From the NCBI RefSeq assembly GCF_004193775.1, contig NC_041011.1, positions 47,313,167-47,377,166 of the forward strand: a DNA stretch of 64,000 nt, read 5' to 3'. The notes below the pieces were generated by a model, which worked only from the letters and a program-made list of their open reading frames with translations, ran no database searches and had not been told where the DNA came from. The translations under genes and the position numbers were made by a program. This document shows positions 32,578 through 43,640 of this stretch, one piece after another (positions within the stretch are counted from its first letter, which is position 1; each line of letters begins with the position of its first letter). The stretch is from Glycine soja (Eukaryota > Streptophyta > Magnoliopsida > Fabales > Fabaceae).

Positions 32578-32770
32578 AAGAATAATTCTACCAGGATAAG
32601 TTATTTTAACAATAATTCTTATCCCGATTAGTCTCATTCTCATCATCAGTCATTTTTTATTTAAATTTAATGGATAAAATTAGTGACAGGATATAACCAG
32701 TAACTATAAAACTAAATTACATGTATATAACTAAATTGAAAACTATTTTTCTTATGAGAACTAAAAATTA

Positions 32771-32940
32771 AATCAAATAATTCCTAGTGATCATTGTGCC
32801 TAGCTCTGATCATTAATTACCATATTATATATATGCATGCAGTTATGCACATTCCTAAGCAATCACTCCTCACCTTCTTCTACACTTCCTCACTTTCGTT
32901 TTCATGTTCAGCCACGAACCCTTTCCAATCCCCACACAAA
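32771..32940 (+). promoter_or_regulatory. Duplicated ABCC promoter module P2
   Basis: Similar to the region upstream of ABCC copy 2 and nearly identical to 34225-34400. It has 'gtgcctagctctgat', a TATATATA tract at about 32825-32833, 'cagttatgcacatt', 'cactttcgttttcatgttca' and 'cgaaccctttccaatcccc'. It is followed directly by repeat R2, not by an ABCC gene. Confidence 0.6.
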
Positions 32941-34073
32941 ACAATTTAAAAATGTGCCATATTTTAAGTGTGAAACAGGTGCAGTACCTAATATAGTTAA
33001 CCAAAAAGTAGATATCTTTTCTATCTGGCTATTTCCCCCTCGTCTGTACTTGTGCGTGGAAAACTGATTGAGATCTAGGTTACTCAACTTTTTTCCATTC
33101 ATAATTGGAAAAATGATTGGATGTTATCATGAGGCTTTCTATGCCAACCATTTTTTGTTCTCTGTCTGCCAAAGTCTTCTTCCCATGAGTAACCAATTAA
33201 GATGATATTTTGTTAACACGTTTGCACAATCACCTACCAGTCCTCAATAACAGAGTTTCATCTAAAAGAAACTATTTTTTTGGTGAGACAAATATAACTA
33301 TTTTTTATTGGTGATAACTTTGTTTTACTCGAATAAGGGTATTATAGATAATAAAACTTAAAGAATTTGATGCGCGCAGCTAATGAGAATTCAAATTTGA
33401 ATTATAAATTAAATTAAAATTTTCAAGAATCTCTTACCAATCAACTAACTTAGATAAACAGCTCAGCATATTTTTAGGCATATATGCAGGTGTCTTTTGG
33501 TGCAGACTCTGCAGAGTATACGCTCTATAAGGTGGACCCTAAACAAACTAAATAGATATGGGGTACATGTAGGTGAGAGAGAAAGGCCGGTGAGGAGTCA
33601 CAGGGTAATTTTTTAATAGAAAATTAAATATCATTTGTTATAAGAAAGATTCACTAAACTCATTATAATACTATTGGCAAATTAAGTACTTTTAAATAAT
33701 GAAGAATCACAACCTTAACATAATTTTGTTTCTGGTTACACACGAAATTAAGACACAGCAACAAACTTCAGTCTAAAGTGAACTACTCCTGAAGAGTAAA
33801 CATAGACTAACGAGGAATTGAAATAATTTTTCTTTTACTATGTTTACCAAAATAAATAAAAAATACTTAAGGCAACTAATATTTTTTTTCTTGAACTTTA
33901 TACTTAACTAATCTCAATACTAACTTAACACAAACTTCCTACATCATACAAGATCATAATTATGCTACAAAATCACACATGGAGAGATTATCTTACACAA
34001 AATAATTCTTTGTCCTCACTATTCTTTCTCTTAAAATTTAATGATTATAATAAATCATTAATCTTATCCATGT
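32940..34073. repeat. Direct repeat R2
   Basis: Second copy of the approximately 1.1-kb unit at 30894-32060, in the same orientation. It also carries the sequence that forms inverted arm A in the first copy (here about 33540-33785). Confidence 0.85.
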
Positions 34074-34224
34074 TAAAAAAATAAATAGTGAAAAAGAGAT
34101 ATCAAAAATAGGAAAATAAGTTACTTTGAATCATTCTGATCAGGATTAGTCTCATTCTTATCATTCATTTTTTTTCCTTTATATTTAATGGATAAAATTA
34201 GTGAAGGTTATAACCATTAACTAT

Positions 34225-34623
34225 AAATCAAATGATTCCTAGTGATCATTGTGCCTAGCTCTGATCGATCATTAATTACCATACTATATATATGCATCCA
34301 GTTATGCACATTCATAAGCCATCACTCCTCACCTTCTTCACTTCCTCACTTTCGTTTTCATGTTCAGCCACGAACCTTTTCCAATCCCCACACAAAACAT
34401 CATCATTGTCTTCATGAAACAACACTTCACATGCAGTACTACTGAAAAACAAAACAAGAACGAGAAGAAGAAGAAGTGAATTAAACATTCAACTTCTATT
34501 TTCATTTATTTATTTTTGTTTATTTAACCGCAACTTGTCCATACGGTTTTTCCTAAGAGACAAGCAAGAACTACATTTGCGTCTCGCTTTTAGCCACCGA
34601 GCATCAGGCTTCGTTTGATCCAG
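34225..34623 (+). promoter_or_regulatory. Duplicated ABCC promoter and leader exon P3
   Basis: A third promoter copy with TATATATA at about 34284-34292, followed by a leader matching that of ABCC copy 2: 'ctgaaaaacaaaacaagaac', 'gtctcgcttttagccaccga', ending CAG|GTTTGTC at 34623, a donor like that of copy 2. No ABCC exon follows; the homology stops at about 34665, where transposon-like DNA begins. It could act as a distant promoter for the decarboxylase gene at 41123, which is an inference. Confidence 0.55.
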
Positions 34624-35827
34624 GTTTGTCTTATTCCCAATGGTTTTTTGTTTCTTCATTTATTCCTCTTTTTGACATTGGAATAATGCTAACATTTTTC
34701 TAGTGAGTATAGGTGAAAACTTTTCATGACATTCTTAAAAAAATCATCTTAAAAAATTATTATTCTAAGATAATTTTTAGATACATAATCGTCGTAATCG
34801 TTTTAAAATGTATTTTTTTAAAAATAAAATTAAAAAAATTAAAAGTTTTAAGATGATTTTTTTAGCATGGATACAATCTATGATGGTTTTTCAATGAATC
34901 ATTTTAGAATTTATTTTTTTAAAAAATAAAATAAATTGAAGATTCTAAAATGATTTTTCTAAATACCATCTTAAAATGTAAACATTTTAAAACCGTTTTT
35001 TAGATAACCATTTTAGAATGTTTTTTTTTTATTATTTTAAAAAAATTAAAGATTCTAAGACATTTTTTTTAAATAAAAGGTCCTAGATTTTTTTTTAAAA
35101 AAAATAAATTGAAGATTCTAAGATGATTTTCTCAAAAATCGTCTTAGAATGTTTTTTTTTTAAAAAAAAAGGGTTAAAGATTTTAAGACGATTTTAACCC
35201 AAAAACCATTTTAAAATGTCTTTTTTCTAAAAAGAATTAAAATTATTTTCTTCATAATTTTAAAAATAAGATGATATTTTTAATTATAAAGAAAAATAAA
35301 AAATACTAATTATGAATACAACATGCATAATATGTTGCTTCAGAAAACTATAATGAGGTAAAAAAATAAATAAATGATTTTGATTACTTGAATACAAAAT
35401 CATTATTAAAAACAACTAACTTTACATATACCTACAACTATATGTAGAAAAGATAGCTATAAAAAAATTTAACAAGCATTTGGGACCTAGTTAGTTCAAT
35501 TCTTTAAGTGTAGAAAGGTTTCCCTGTCTTCCATAAAAAATGTGTGTTTGTTTACAATATACCACTTTTTTTCCCTAGTTCTCGTAACTCTAACAGTATA
35601 GGAATAATTGACCAAGTAAAACTAAATACAAAGCATTCTCTATCAGAATAAAGGTTTAATCTTAACATAGGTTAATGGGCTTTAGTTTATAGGTTTTATG
35701 ACAAGGTTAATTTATCTGATATTACAATAAATAGTTCATATATTACAATGAAAAAATATCACTAAATCATTTTAGTTTCCATGCATACATATTCCATTAA
35801 CAAGAATTATATAGCATGTTGTCATGT

Positions 35828-38315
35828 GTAACACTCTTTACCCCTAGACATATATGTATTAATAATAAAAGGAATAATATTGTGAAATTAATTAAAAAAA
35901 TTTAAAACATTTAAATAAAAGTATTTCAAAAGGTTAAAAAGGCTCACGTTCACTCTTCTAACATTATAATAGAATGCGTCCAAATAAATAATAAAATTAT
36001 CTTGGCTCAAAACAAGGTCGTCCAAGACTTCATGCAATTAATATAGAAACTTATGTCCCAATATCACATCCTATCAGAGTATTGTTTTCCAGCGCCCTCT
36101 AGCATGATGTTCTTTAAAATCATCCACCTAGTCACTACTCCCATGAACATAAGGTTCGAGATCATCACATGATCTAAATACAAATAACATACAAGTAGTG
36201 AGTTATCACATTTCTAAAAAAATACAAATAAACAAAGACATAATCAAAATAAATTATAAAAGTATTTATAACATATCTCAAATTAATATAATCTACGTCA
36301 CTTTGCCACTTTATCATTTAAAATTTATTTTTTAATCATCAATCACATTACACATAAATCACACACTTGGATCAAAATGTAATAACACTTATTAATTTCA
36401 TAATAAACAATTAGCAAACGTTATGCAACAATTATACTAAGACTCAAACATATATGCAATGTGATATCATGCCAGTGAAAACCCATATTGGGACGCTTAG
36501 GAGTACATAACAAGACACACCACACAATGGGTATGTGAGGTCACTCTTACTAAGTAAAATCATAAGGTAACGAGTCAGGGTCACTTTGTTTTGCGAGAAT
36601 GTTCCAACCATATGAGATCAACATAGGCTTAAAGGAGCACTCAAACCATGTGTCTTTATCCGAAGGCCTAGACTCCAAAGAATCTGTTAGGATCTCACCT
36701 TCTTGATTCAGGTCCAACACCTAAAATAATTTTTGCACGCAGATACTGCTTATGAATTATACAATATCCACGACCTCACACTCATGTTTCAAACATGTTT
36801 AACACATTATGCTATAATTTAACACTCTAGGTTCCTAACTAGGAATCCTACACTTTCCCTTTAACACTGCGCATAAACAATTTTCTCAAGATAAACACCA
36901 GTCGAGTTATTGTATAATTCACAACACAAGTATTTTCATATCAAGTATTAACCATTAACATCTTATAATGTCATAATTCACCATCACATGTTTACTTGTA
37001 TCTCATAAATTGATACAAGTTCAGCTTTACACTTATAGTAAATCTCAATAACAATATTATAATCTCAAAACAACATGTTATTCCATAATTCATCATATAT
37101 TCAATTTATCACTTATAAATAATTTCAATAACAATTTCATGATCCTAATATAACTATTTATCATGCTAATCTTATCCAAAACGCACAAAAATTATACAAA
37201 AATGTTCCACAACACGGGGAGTAAAACCCCTTAAACAATTTCACATAATCATACAGGAAGAGTTACAATACAATAAATATACTAAAATAAATTTCAATTT
37301 GATCCTATAAAGACCCTACACATATTTATTTTAATCCCAATTGCGATAAACTCATCACTTACCTCTAAGCGGACTTACTATGTATTCTAACAATGATAGC
37401 GACATCTCTAGCAATTTTCTAAGATCCCTCAAGCTTTTTCTATGGTTGTTCTATTAGGGTTTCCAAGCATTAGAACGAAAGAGAAGGGATTGAAGTCTCC
37501 ATTTTACTGTCTCCGTGAAAGGGACACTTCTCTCTTTATCGACATTATTTCAAAAATCTAAACGGTGAAAGTGTGTGAAGATGAATTGCAAACATGCTAT
37601 TTAAATTTAACAATGATCCAATGGTTAACGAGTCCAGATTGTAGTTTTACTGGAACAATTTGGATGTATGCGAGAAAAAGAAAGTTATGATGCGAAGGAC
37701 ATTTCTCTCACCTCAGACGTTGTTTCGGAAATTCCAACGAGCAGAATGTTTGAAAATGAGTTCCAAACCTGGTGCTCATACTTCACAATAATTCAATGAC
37801 TACCGAGTTCGAAACCGTTATTTTACTGAGACATGTTTGGGTGTATGCGAGAAAAAGAGAGAATTTTGGGAGAGGAAGAAGGAAAAATAAAATTAAGAGG
37901 AAAAGGAACCATAAAGACTTGAAAACTGACATAACATGTCTCTATTTATAACTAGGATACTCGCAGCCTATTATTTATTCTATTTTTCTTTATTTTTATT
38001 ATTTTGTAAATAAGAACTCTATTTTATTTTCTTTCAAATAATTATTTTAATTAATAAAGTTATTTTTTCTTATTTATTTAATTATAAAAACTTCATCATT
38101 TTTATAAAACTATTTATTTTTAAATAAAAAATATTTTTTTAAAATTTATTTTAGAAAAATGACGAACAAAGAAATAAGGATAAAGCCTACATCAGAAAGA
38201 AGTTGTCTTGTCTTTGTATCTCAAAGGCGTAAATAGTTGTCCGGTCCAGTAGCTACACATTTTGAATGAGCTTTAGGAGCAATTAAGAAAAAGTAGATAA
38301 TGTAACATAAGATAT
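35828..38315. other. Interior of the insertion, unassigned
   Basis: AT-rich, with some moderately GC-containing stretches (36460-36720, 37400-37900) and 'tgtaacactctttacccc' at about 35828. No protein similarity was recognised in any frame. It may be a second, nested and decayed element. Confidence 0.35.
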
Positions 38316-38316
38316 A

Positions 38317-39167
38317 AATTTGTTGACTTTTTTCTGTGAATATATTCTCTCTCTTTGGCTTTTTTTTATTTTTATTTACAGTACTTTATAATTTAATTTC
38401 TAATGTATATTACTTTGAACTTTGTGTTTCGATTCATATCATTTTGTAAATCAACGTTGCTCGAGAGATATGAGAGTTGGAAACTCAAATGAACGTGAAT
38501 ACACTCTCTCAATATATCTCCATCTTAAATTTTTTCTTAGCCAAGTGTAATTATTTATATATTTTATTGATAATGCAATATAATATTCTTCTATAAATAA
38601 ATTGTTAAACAAAAAGTCTTATCATTTTTAATTAAATTTAATGACATAAACAAATTAATTATATTTAGTAATATAATTATATTAGAAAATTCTGATTTTA
38701 AATAAAAATATTCACCTAAAAAATATGTTAAATAAATTAAATAATAAAACAAAAATAATTATATTTAATAATATAATTTTCTTTTAAAAAAATAAAAAAC
38801 AAAATTATGAAATTTAATTTAATAAATAAATAATTTTAAAACCAATTAAAAAATTATATAATATAATATTTATATTTTATAATATTTTAAATTAAAAAAA
38901 AAAAGGAGAAAGAGTGCATTCAGGTTCATTTGAGTTTTCAGCTCTCACTCTCTTTGGTCATATTGATTTGCAATGCAATGCAAAATAGTGTGAATCAGAC
39001 CATAAAGTTTAAAGCAAAATAGTGTGAATCAGACCATAAAGTTTAAAGCATGTACATTGAAAACTAAATTACAAAGTAGTGTAAATCGGAAAAAAAACCA
39101 AATTACAAAGTAGTGTAAATCGGAAAAAAAGCAGATTGTGTATTCACAGAAAAAAAGCTAAATTTGT
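38317..39167. mobile_element. Nested foldback element with long inverted arms
   Basis: The left arm (38317-38520) pairs with the right arm (38905-39167). Shared parts are 'acttttttctgtgaata', 'gattca.a.cattttg.aaatcaa', and 'ctcaaatgaac.tgaat.cactct'. The right arm has local tandem copies of GCAAAATAGTGTGAATCAGA (two) and ATTACAAAGTAGTGTAAATC (two). The core is almost pure AT. No coding capacity. Confidence 0.6.
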
Positions 39168-39291
39168 TTCACAAAACCAAAATAATTTTAGAAACAAACA
39201 AATAAATTTTAGATATCCAAAACCTGCATCAGAGAGCCTTACTTGTATTCAAGGAATATGCAATAAAAGGAAATCACGGAGTAATACTCAC

Positions 39292-39356
39292 CACAAGAAG
39301 CTATTACGGGTAGCTCGGGGTGCTTGACTATGGATCTGATGCTTCCAAAGCATTTT
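39292..39356 (-). pseudogene. Captured exon of a WDR74/NSA1-like WD40 protein
   Basis: On the minus strand a 65-bp stretch lies between acceptor TTTCTAG and donor G|GTGAGT. One frame reads KCFGSIRSIVKHPELPVIASC, here given only in part: KHPELPVIASC is the diagnostic piece. This matches my recollection of the WD40 ribosome-biogenesis protein WDR74 (its motif continues GLDSYLR). No other exon of that gene was found nearby. It is read as a gene fragment carried by the transposon, with splice signals kept. Confidence 0.65.
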
Positions 39357-39698
39357 CTAGAAAGAAAAAAAAACCTTAGCATTTTTCCTGTAATAATTCT
39401 TTTAAAAAAACAAACTCATTATAAAAATCAACAAAAAGGCAACAACAATCAAACCTTTTGATATGTATAATAATCAAGTACATAATAAGTTTATTAGTTA
39501 TTATAATAATTATCTTAAGAATAATTTTGTATTAATTGGCAAGTAAATTACAAAAAAAAAATAAATGTGATAAAATCTAACAATTAAATTTGGATTTATA
39601 TTATTAGTTCTAAAATTTCATATTCATGAGCCACAACACAACTACACCAATTAAATTTGAGATTTATATTATTAATCTCAATACAGCATGTAACTTAC

Positions 39699-39786
39699 AT
39701 GTTCTCGATCGAATTTCATGATGTTCTTGTGTTTCAATGTCTTGAGAAGATGAATTTCGCTTTTTAACCTCTCAAGATCTTTGATT
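39699..39786 (-). pseudogene. Captured exon of a WNK-type protein kinase
   Basis: An 88-bp minus-strand stretch between acceptor TTTTTGCAG and donor CAT|GTAAGT encodes KDLERLKSEIHLLKTLKHKN followed by IMKF. This is the alphaC-helix region of plant WNK (with no lysine) kinases, usually DLERLYSEVHLLKTLKHKNII. The Tyr to Lys change and the lack of the rest of the kinase domain show a non-functional fragment. Confidence 0.8.
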
Positions 39787-40014
39787 CTGCAAAAAGTCAA
39801 AACTTTACTTGATTCCATGCTACCTCCGATCCACACGCTTCTCTTACATGTTAAATTGAAAAGCATGAAAATAGGAAGAGGAGAGAGCACCTTGGTTCTC
39901 GATCGAACTTGGAGTGGCGACACTTGGAATTAGAGTCTTGATGAGACATTAGGTTTTTCTCTTGACAAATTGAAATCTCAATCCGATCAGATTAGGTTTT
40001 TCTTCCTCGATGCG

Positions 40015-40260
40015 GACACTAATGGCAAAAGGGGTTTTGAGGCTGAGGGACTAAGTCATGCCCATGGCAATGGCGGTCTTGCCAGTGCCGGGTTGGCCAA
40101 CCAAGTCGACTACACAATTTTCCCAACCATGTCGTCCGAGACGATGCGTGATTCCTGGGAGGAGTCTAGGCCAAGGCCGCGGATATCAGAGTGCGTGCCT
40201 AAGCACTTTATGCGAGTTAGATTACCATTTACGACTCTTAGAGAGTTTTAGGTGCGCCAT
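40015..40260 (-). pseudogene. Captured 5' end of a RuvB-like 2 (TIP49b) AAA+ ATPase gene
   Basis: From ATG at 40260 (minus): MAHLKLSKSRK, a frameshift, LTRIKCLGTHSDIRGLGLDS, MVGKI, then after a gap GQPGTGKTAIAMGM, a stop, and SLSLKTPFA. This is the N-terminus and Walker A of RuvB-like 2 (Pontin/Reptin family, chromatin remodelling ATPase), normally with about 25 residues between MVGQ and the Walker A region that are missing here. A frameshift near residue 12, the internal deletion and the in-frame TAG mark it as a decayed fragment. The upstream 60 bp may be captured 5'-UTR. Confidence 0.85.
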
Positions 40261-40639
40261 TATAGAAATGGCGAAGTTGGTGAGAGGGAGAAAGAGGATT
40301 TCGGAGTTTATTTAGGGTTTTGAGGGTTTGGTCTTTAGAAACTGAGAATACTATTCTTACTGGAGAATGCATGAGAGTAGTTAGAGGGACACATTTAAAT
40401 ATTAAAAATAACAAATAATCTTTTAAGTTGAATTTTGTAAAAACCAAATTAAAATGATAGTATTATAAGACGGTTTTATAAAAATCATCGTAAAATGATA
40501 ATTATTTTAAGATGATTTTTACAAAATCGTCATAAAATGATTATATTTCTTTTTAAGATGACTCTTTATTAAGAGTCATAAAAATTCATTTTTCTAAAAG
40601 TGTTATTACACAACCAAACGCATATAGCTTTAGGTCTTT

Positions 40640-41100
40640 TTAATATACTCTTTCCCAGTGAAATTTATAAGTCTAGTTAAATAGTGTGTTCTTGTTTCCA
40701 AATTAGTGGCATTCACATGAACTTTAGCCCACGACAAGCGAGTGCGTATTAAAAAGACTAAGTCAGAAAATATGTTAATACTTCAGAAAACAAACTTGTC
40801 TTGCCCATTTATGATTTGCCATTATCATATCTACGTGATGGTGATAATAAGTGACGACTGTATGTGCACATCTGTATTTCCAAGTTTATTTATCTTTAGA
40901 GTAAGAGTCTTGATCTAACTATTAAGAGAAAATTATTTATATTGTCAGTCTTAAAAATTAACTTATATAGCTAGGGACATGGACATGCTTTCAAATGTGT
41001 TTCTTTAATTTGCTTAAGCTTGTAGAAAAACTATTTATGGCTTTTAGTTTCCAAGTTTTACGACAAAGATTTGCTCAACAAAGGCATGATATTATTTTTC
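40640..41100 (+). promoter_or_regulatory. Remnant of a duplicated ABCC leader intron in front of the decarboxylase gene
   Basis: Clearly homologous to the ABCC copy 2 leader intron (23868-24300): 'atactctttcc.agtgaa', 'cattcacatgaa.tttag', 'taagtgacgactgtatgtgc', 'aaatgtgtttctt' and 'gctcaacaaaggcat'. In copy 2 this is followed by GTTACAG and the ABCC coding exon; here the homology ends at about 41086 and the decarboxylase coding exon follows within 40 bp. Regulatory effect is inferred, homology is seen. Confidence 0.75.
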
Positions 41101-41122
41101 TTTTCTTATATTTACTTAACAA

Positions 41123-41969
41123 ATGCAATGGAGAGAAGGCAGGTGGAAGAGCGTGGCAATGGCTTTCATTCCTGCTGCAACGGAGCTGTTGCCGACCGTT
41201 GTCAGTGATGCTGAACTCTCTAAAAAAGATGAGAAGCAGAAGATAGATATTCAACAGAATAGTAATCATATGACCAATCTTGCTATCACCAAGTGCAGTG
41301 GCGAGACACAAGCCAATTTGGCTTCAGTTATTACTCAATACGTGGAGACTCTAAATCAGCACAACTTGCGCTTCTTGGGTAAGTTTTTGGTGTTTTAATT
41401 TTCTTTTAAGCGTGTGCTTAATTAGTTTTTATTTATTTATTGAAATAGAGTTTAATTCAGTGCAAAAACATATTTTGTTGGGTTTAATATGTTTTTATCT
41501 TTTAAATATAGCTGTATTTTAGTTTTCTATTTTATTTTAGTTCTTATAGTATCAATTTATTTATTTATTTTGGTTCCTATAATATATATGTAGATAATTT
41601 GTTTTTAGTGTTTCTACCTGGACTAAAATAAAATAATAAGGGGGAAAAAATAAAAAATAAATTTTACAAGTATTATTTTAAAGTTATTTTTTATAAAGAC
41701 TAAAATAATATTATAGGTCAAAAGGTATAATTTTTTCTCCCAAAAACTAGCTGAAATGGTAAAATTTATGCTGTCCCAAACATGCTCTTTGTTTTTTATA
41801 ATGGGGTTCTCAATCATGCTCTGAAACAATGTTTAGGAAACTATAAATATATTCAGGACTTCAACTATAATGTGGTTTATGTACTAGATTGGTTTGTAAA
41901 TATGTGAGAGATAATTAAAGAAGAATGAGTATATATTGGGGTATAGTACTACATTATGCTTGTATTTGG

Positions 41970-42003
<34 letters not shown>

Positions 42004-43580
42004 AGCTTCACTAACAATTTATACGCAAAACAGGTTACCCCACTAATCAAGACTTCGACTATGATGCACTAGCACCGTTATTGCATTTTCACCTAAACAA
42101 TGTTGGTGATCCATTTACAGAGAGTAGCTTTAGTTTAAATTCATCAAAATTTGAAGTTTGCGTGCTTGATTGGTTTGCTAACCTATGGGAGATAGATAAG
42201 GGTGAGTATTGGGGATATGTCACAACTGGTGGAACTGAAGGAAATCTTCATGGAATTTTAACAGGGTCAGTTTTGTTGAATCTAGAGCCTTTTCATGTAT
42301 TACAAATAGTGAGTATCCTAAATATAATTATTTATTAATTAATTCTCATTTACTATATATAGGAGGGAACAGTTTCCAGATGGTATTCTATATACTTCAC
42401 AGGATTCGCATTATTCAATATTTAAAGCAGCAAGAATGTATAGGATGCAATGTGTGACAGTTGGCACTTTGGTCTCTGGTGAGATTGATTGTGTTGATTT
42501 AAAGGCTTTACTTCTTGCTCATAAGGACAAGCCAGCCATCATCAATCTGAATATAGGTATTCTCTTTATTCCTGAAAGCTATAATGCATTCAAGTAACAA
42601 ACTTATATGCTTAATAGTTCCCATATATAGATCTTATTGTCTCTAAGCTTATATATGCACTTAATTAGACACTTAAAGGATTTTTTTTTCGTGCACAACT
42701 TAATTAGGAACAACCATGAAAGGAGCTATTGATGACATTGATCTTGTAGTGCAAACACTTGAAGGAAGTGGCTTTTCGTGTGATCAATTTTACATTCATT
42801 GTGATGGAGCTTTATTTGGAATGATGATGCCATTTCTTATACAAGTGAGTATACATTATTAACACCAGTTTCTTTGTTTCATAAAAATTACTTTGATAGT
42901 GCACATATAGTGAAAAAGTGCTACGTACAATCAATTAGTTGGTAAGAATGCCAAGAAATGCAACATAATGAATTGAAGTGACGACATTCGCTAATGGAAA
43001 AAATGATGAAATTCACATGATCAACATCGCCATCCATCATTGCTTGAAAATATGCTTCATTATTTTTATATAAGAGTATGTTTGGATAGAGAATTTCAAC
43101 TGGGGAAAGTAATTTATCAGAGAATTTGAATTTCTGTAATCTAAAATTTATTGTTTGAATATTTTTTTTGTGAAAAATTTAAAATTTTGAAATTTTAGAA
43201 AAGAATTTTAAACAACTAAAAATCTGAAATTTTAATTTTTTTCTAAAAGGTGAGAAATTGAAATTTTCTTCTTACCGTCTTCTTCAAGAAACACCGTTTG
43301 AGATGTGGAGCATTGTTCGGGCCTGAGAATATAGAGGAACATGTATAATTAGCACACCAATCATATTTTTTTTCATTCATTTTTTTTCACCCTGATAATT
43401 TTAACTTTTTTTATTCAAACACAAAATTTTGAAAAATAAAAGAATTTCAATTGAAATATTTAAAATTCTTAGAATTTAAAATTTTTCAAAATTTTAAATT
43501 CCTCCATCCAAACACATTCTAAGAGTAATTGTGTTTTTTGTTATAATATATAAAAATAATTTCTGTATATCATCAGTGCA

Positions 43581-43640
<60 letters not shown>

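Larger units (their letters stand above)
34670..40610. mobile_element. Gene-capturing, CACTA-like transposon (boundaries approximate)
   Basis: About 5.9 kb that interrupts sequence otherwise homologous to the ABCC copy 2 leader intron. Both ends carry repeated palindromic motifs of the type (T)TCTAAGATGATTTT / AAAATCGTCTTAGAA: a perfect-looking hairpin at 35116-35149, more at 34740-35280 and 40440-40570. Subterminal repeats of this kind are typical of legume CACTA elements. The terminal stretches 'catgacattcttaaaa..atcatctt' (about 34725) and the reverse complement of 40545-40590 are similar. Clean CACTA termini and a target duplication were not resolved. No transposase was seen. The interior has fragments of three host genes and a nested foldback. 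Confidence 0.6.

Noticed and set aside
39970..40315. Plus-strand ORFs of 93 and 85 codons
   Set aside because: The real signal is on the minus strand: a RuvB-like 2 fragment with Walker A GQPGTGKT. The plus-strand ORFs are shadows.
34690..40592. CATTTTTCTAGTG at about 34690 and CATTTTTCTAAAAGTG at about 40577 as element ends
   Set aside because: They are in direct, not inverted, orientation and so cannot be a terminal inverted repeat pair as they stand; element boundaries left approximate.
41031..41100. Upstream extension of the decarboxylase reading frame
   Set aside because: The sequence is homologous to the noncoding ABCC leader intron, and the ORF 40995-41246 is out of frame with the decarboxylase.
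30600..41122. A third ABCC gene
   Set aside because: Only promoter, leader and leader-intron sequence was found; no ABCC coding exon is present in this interval.
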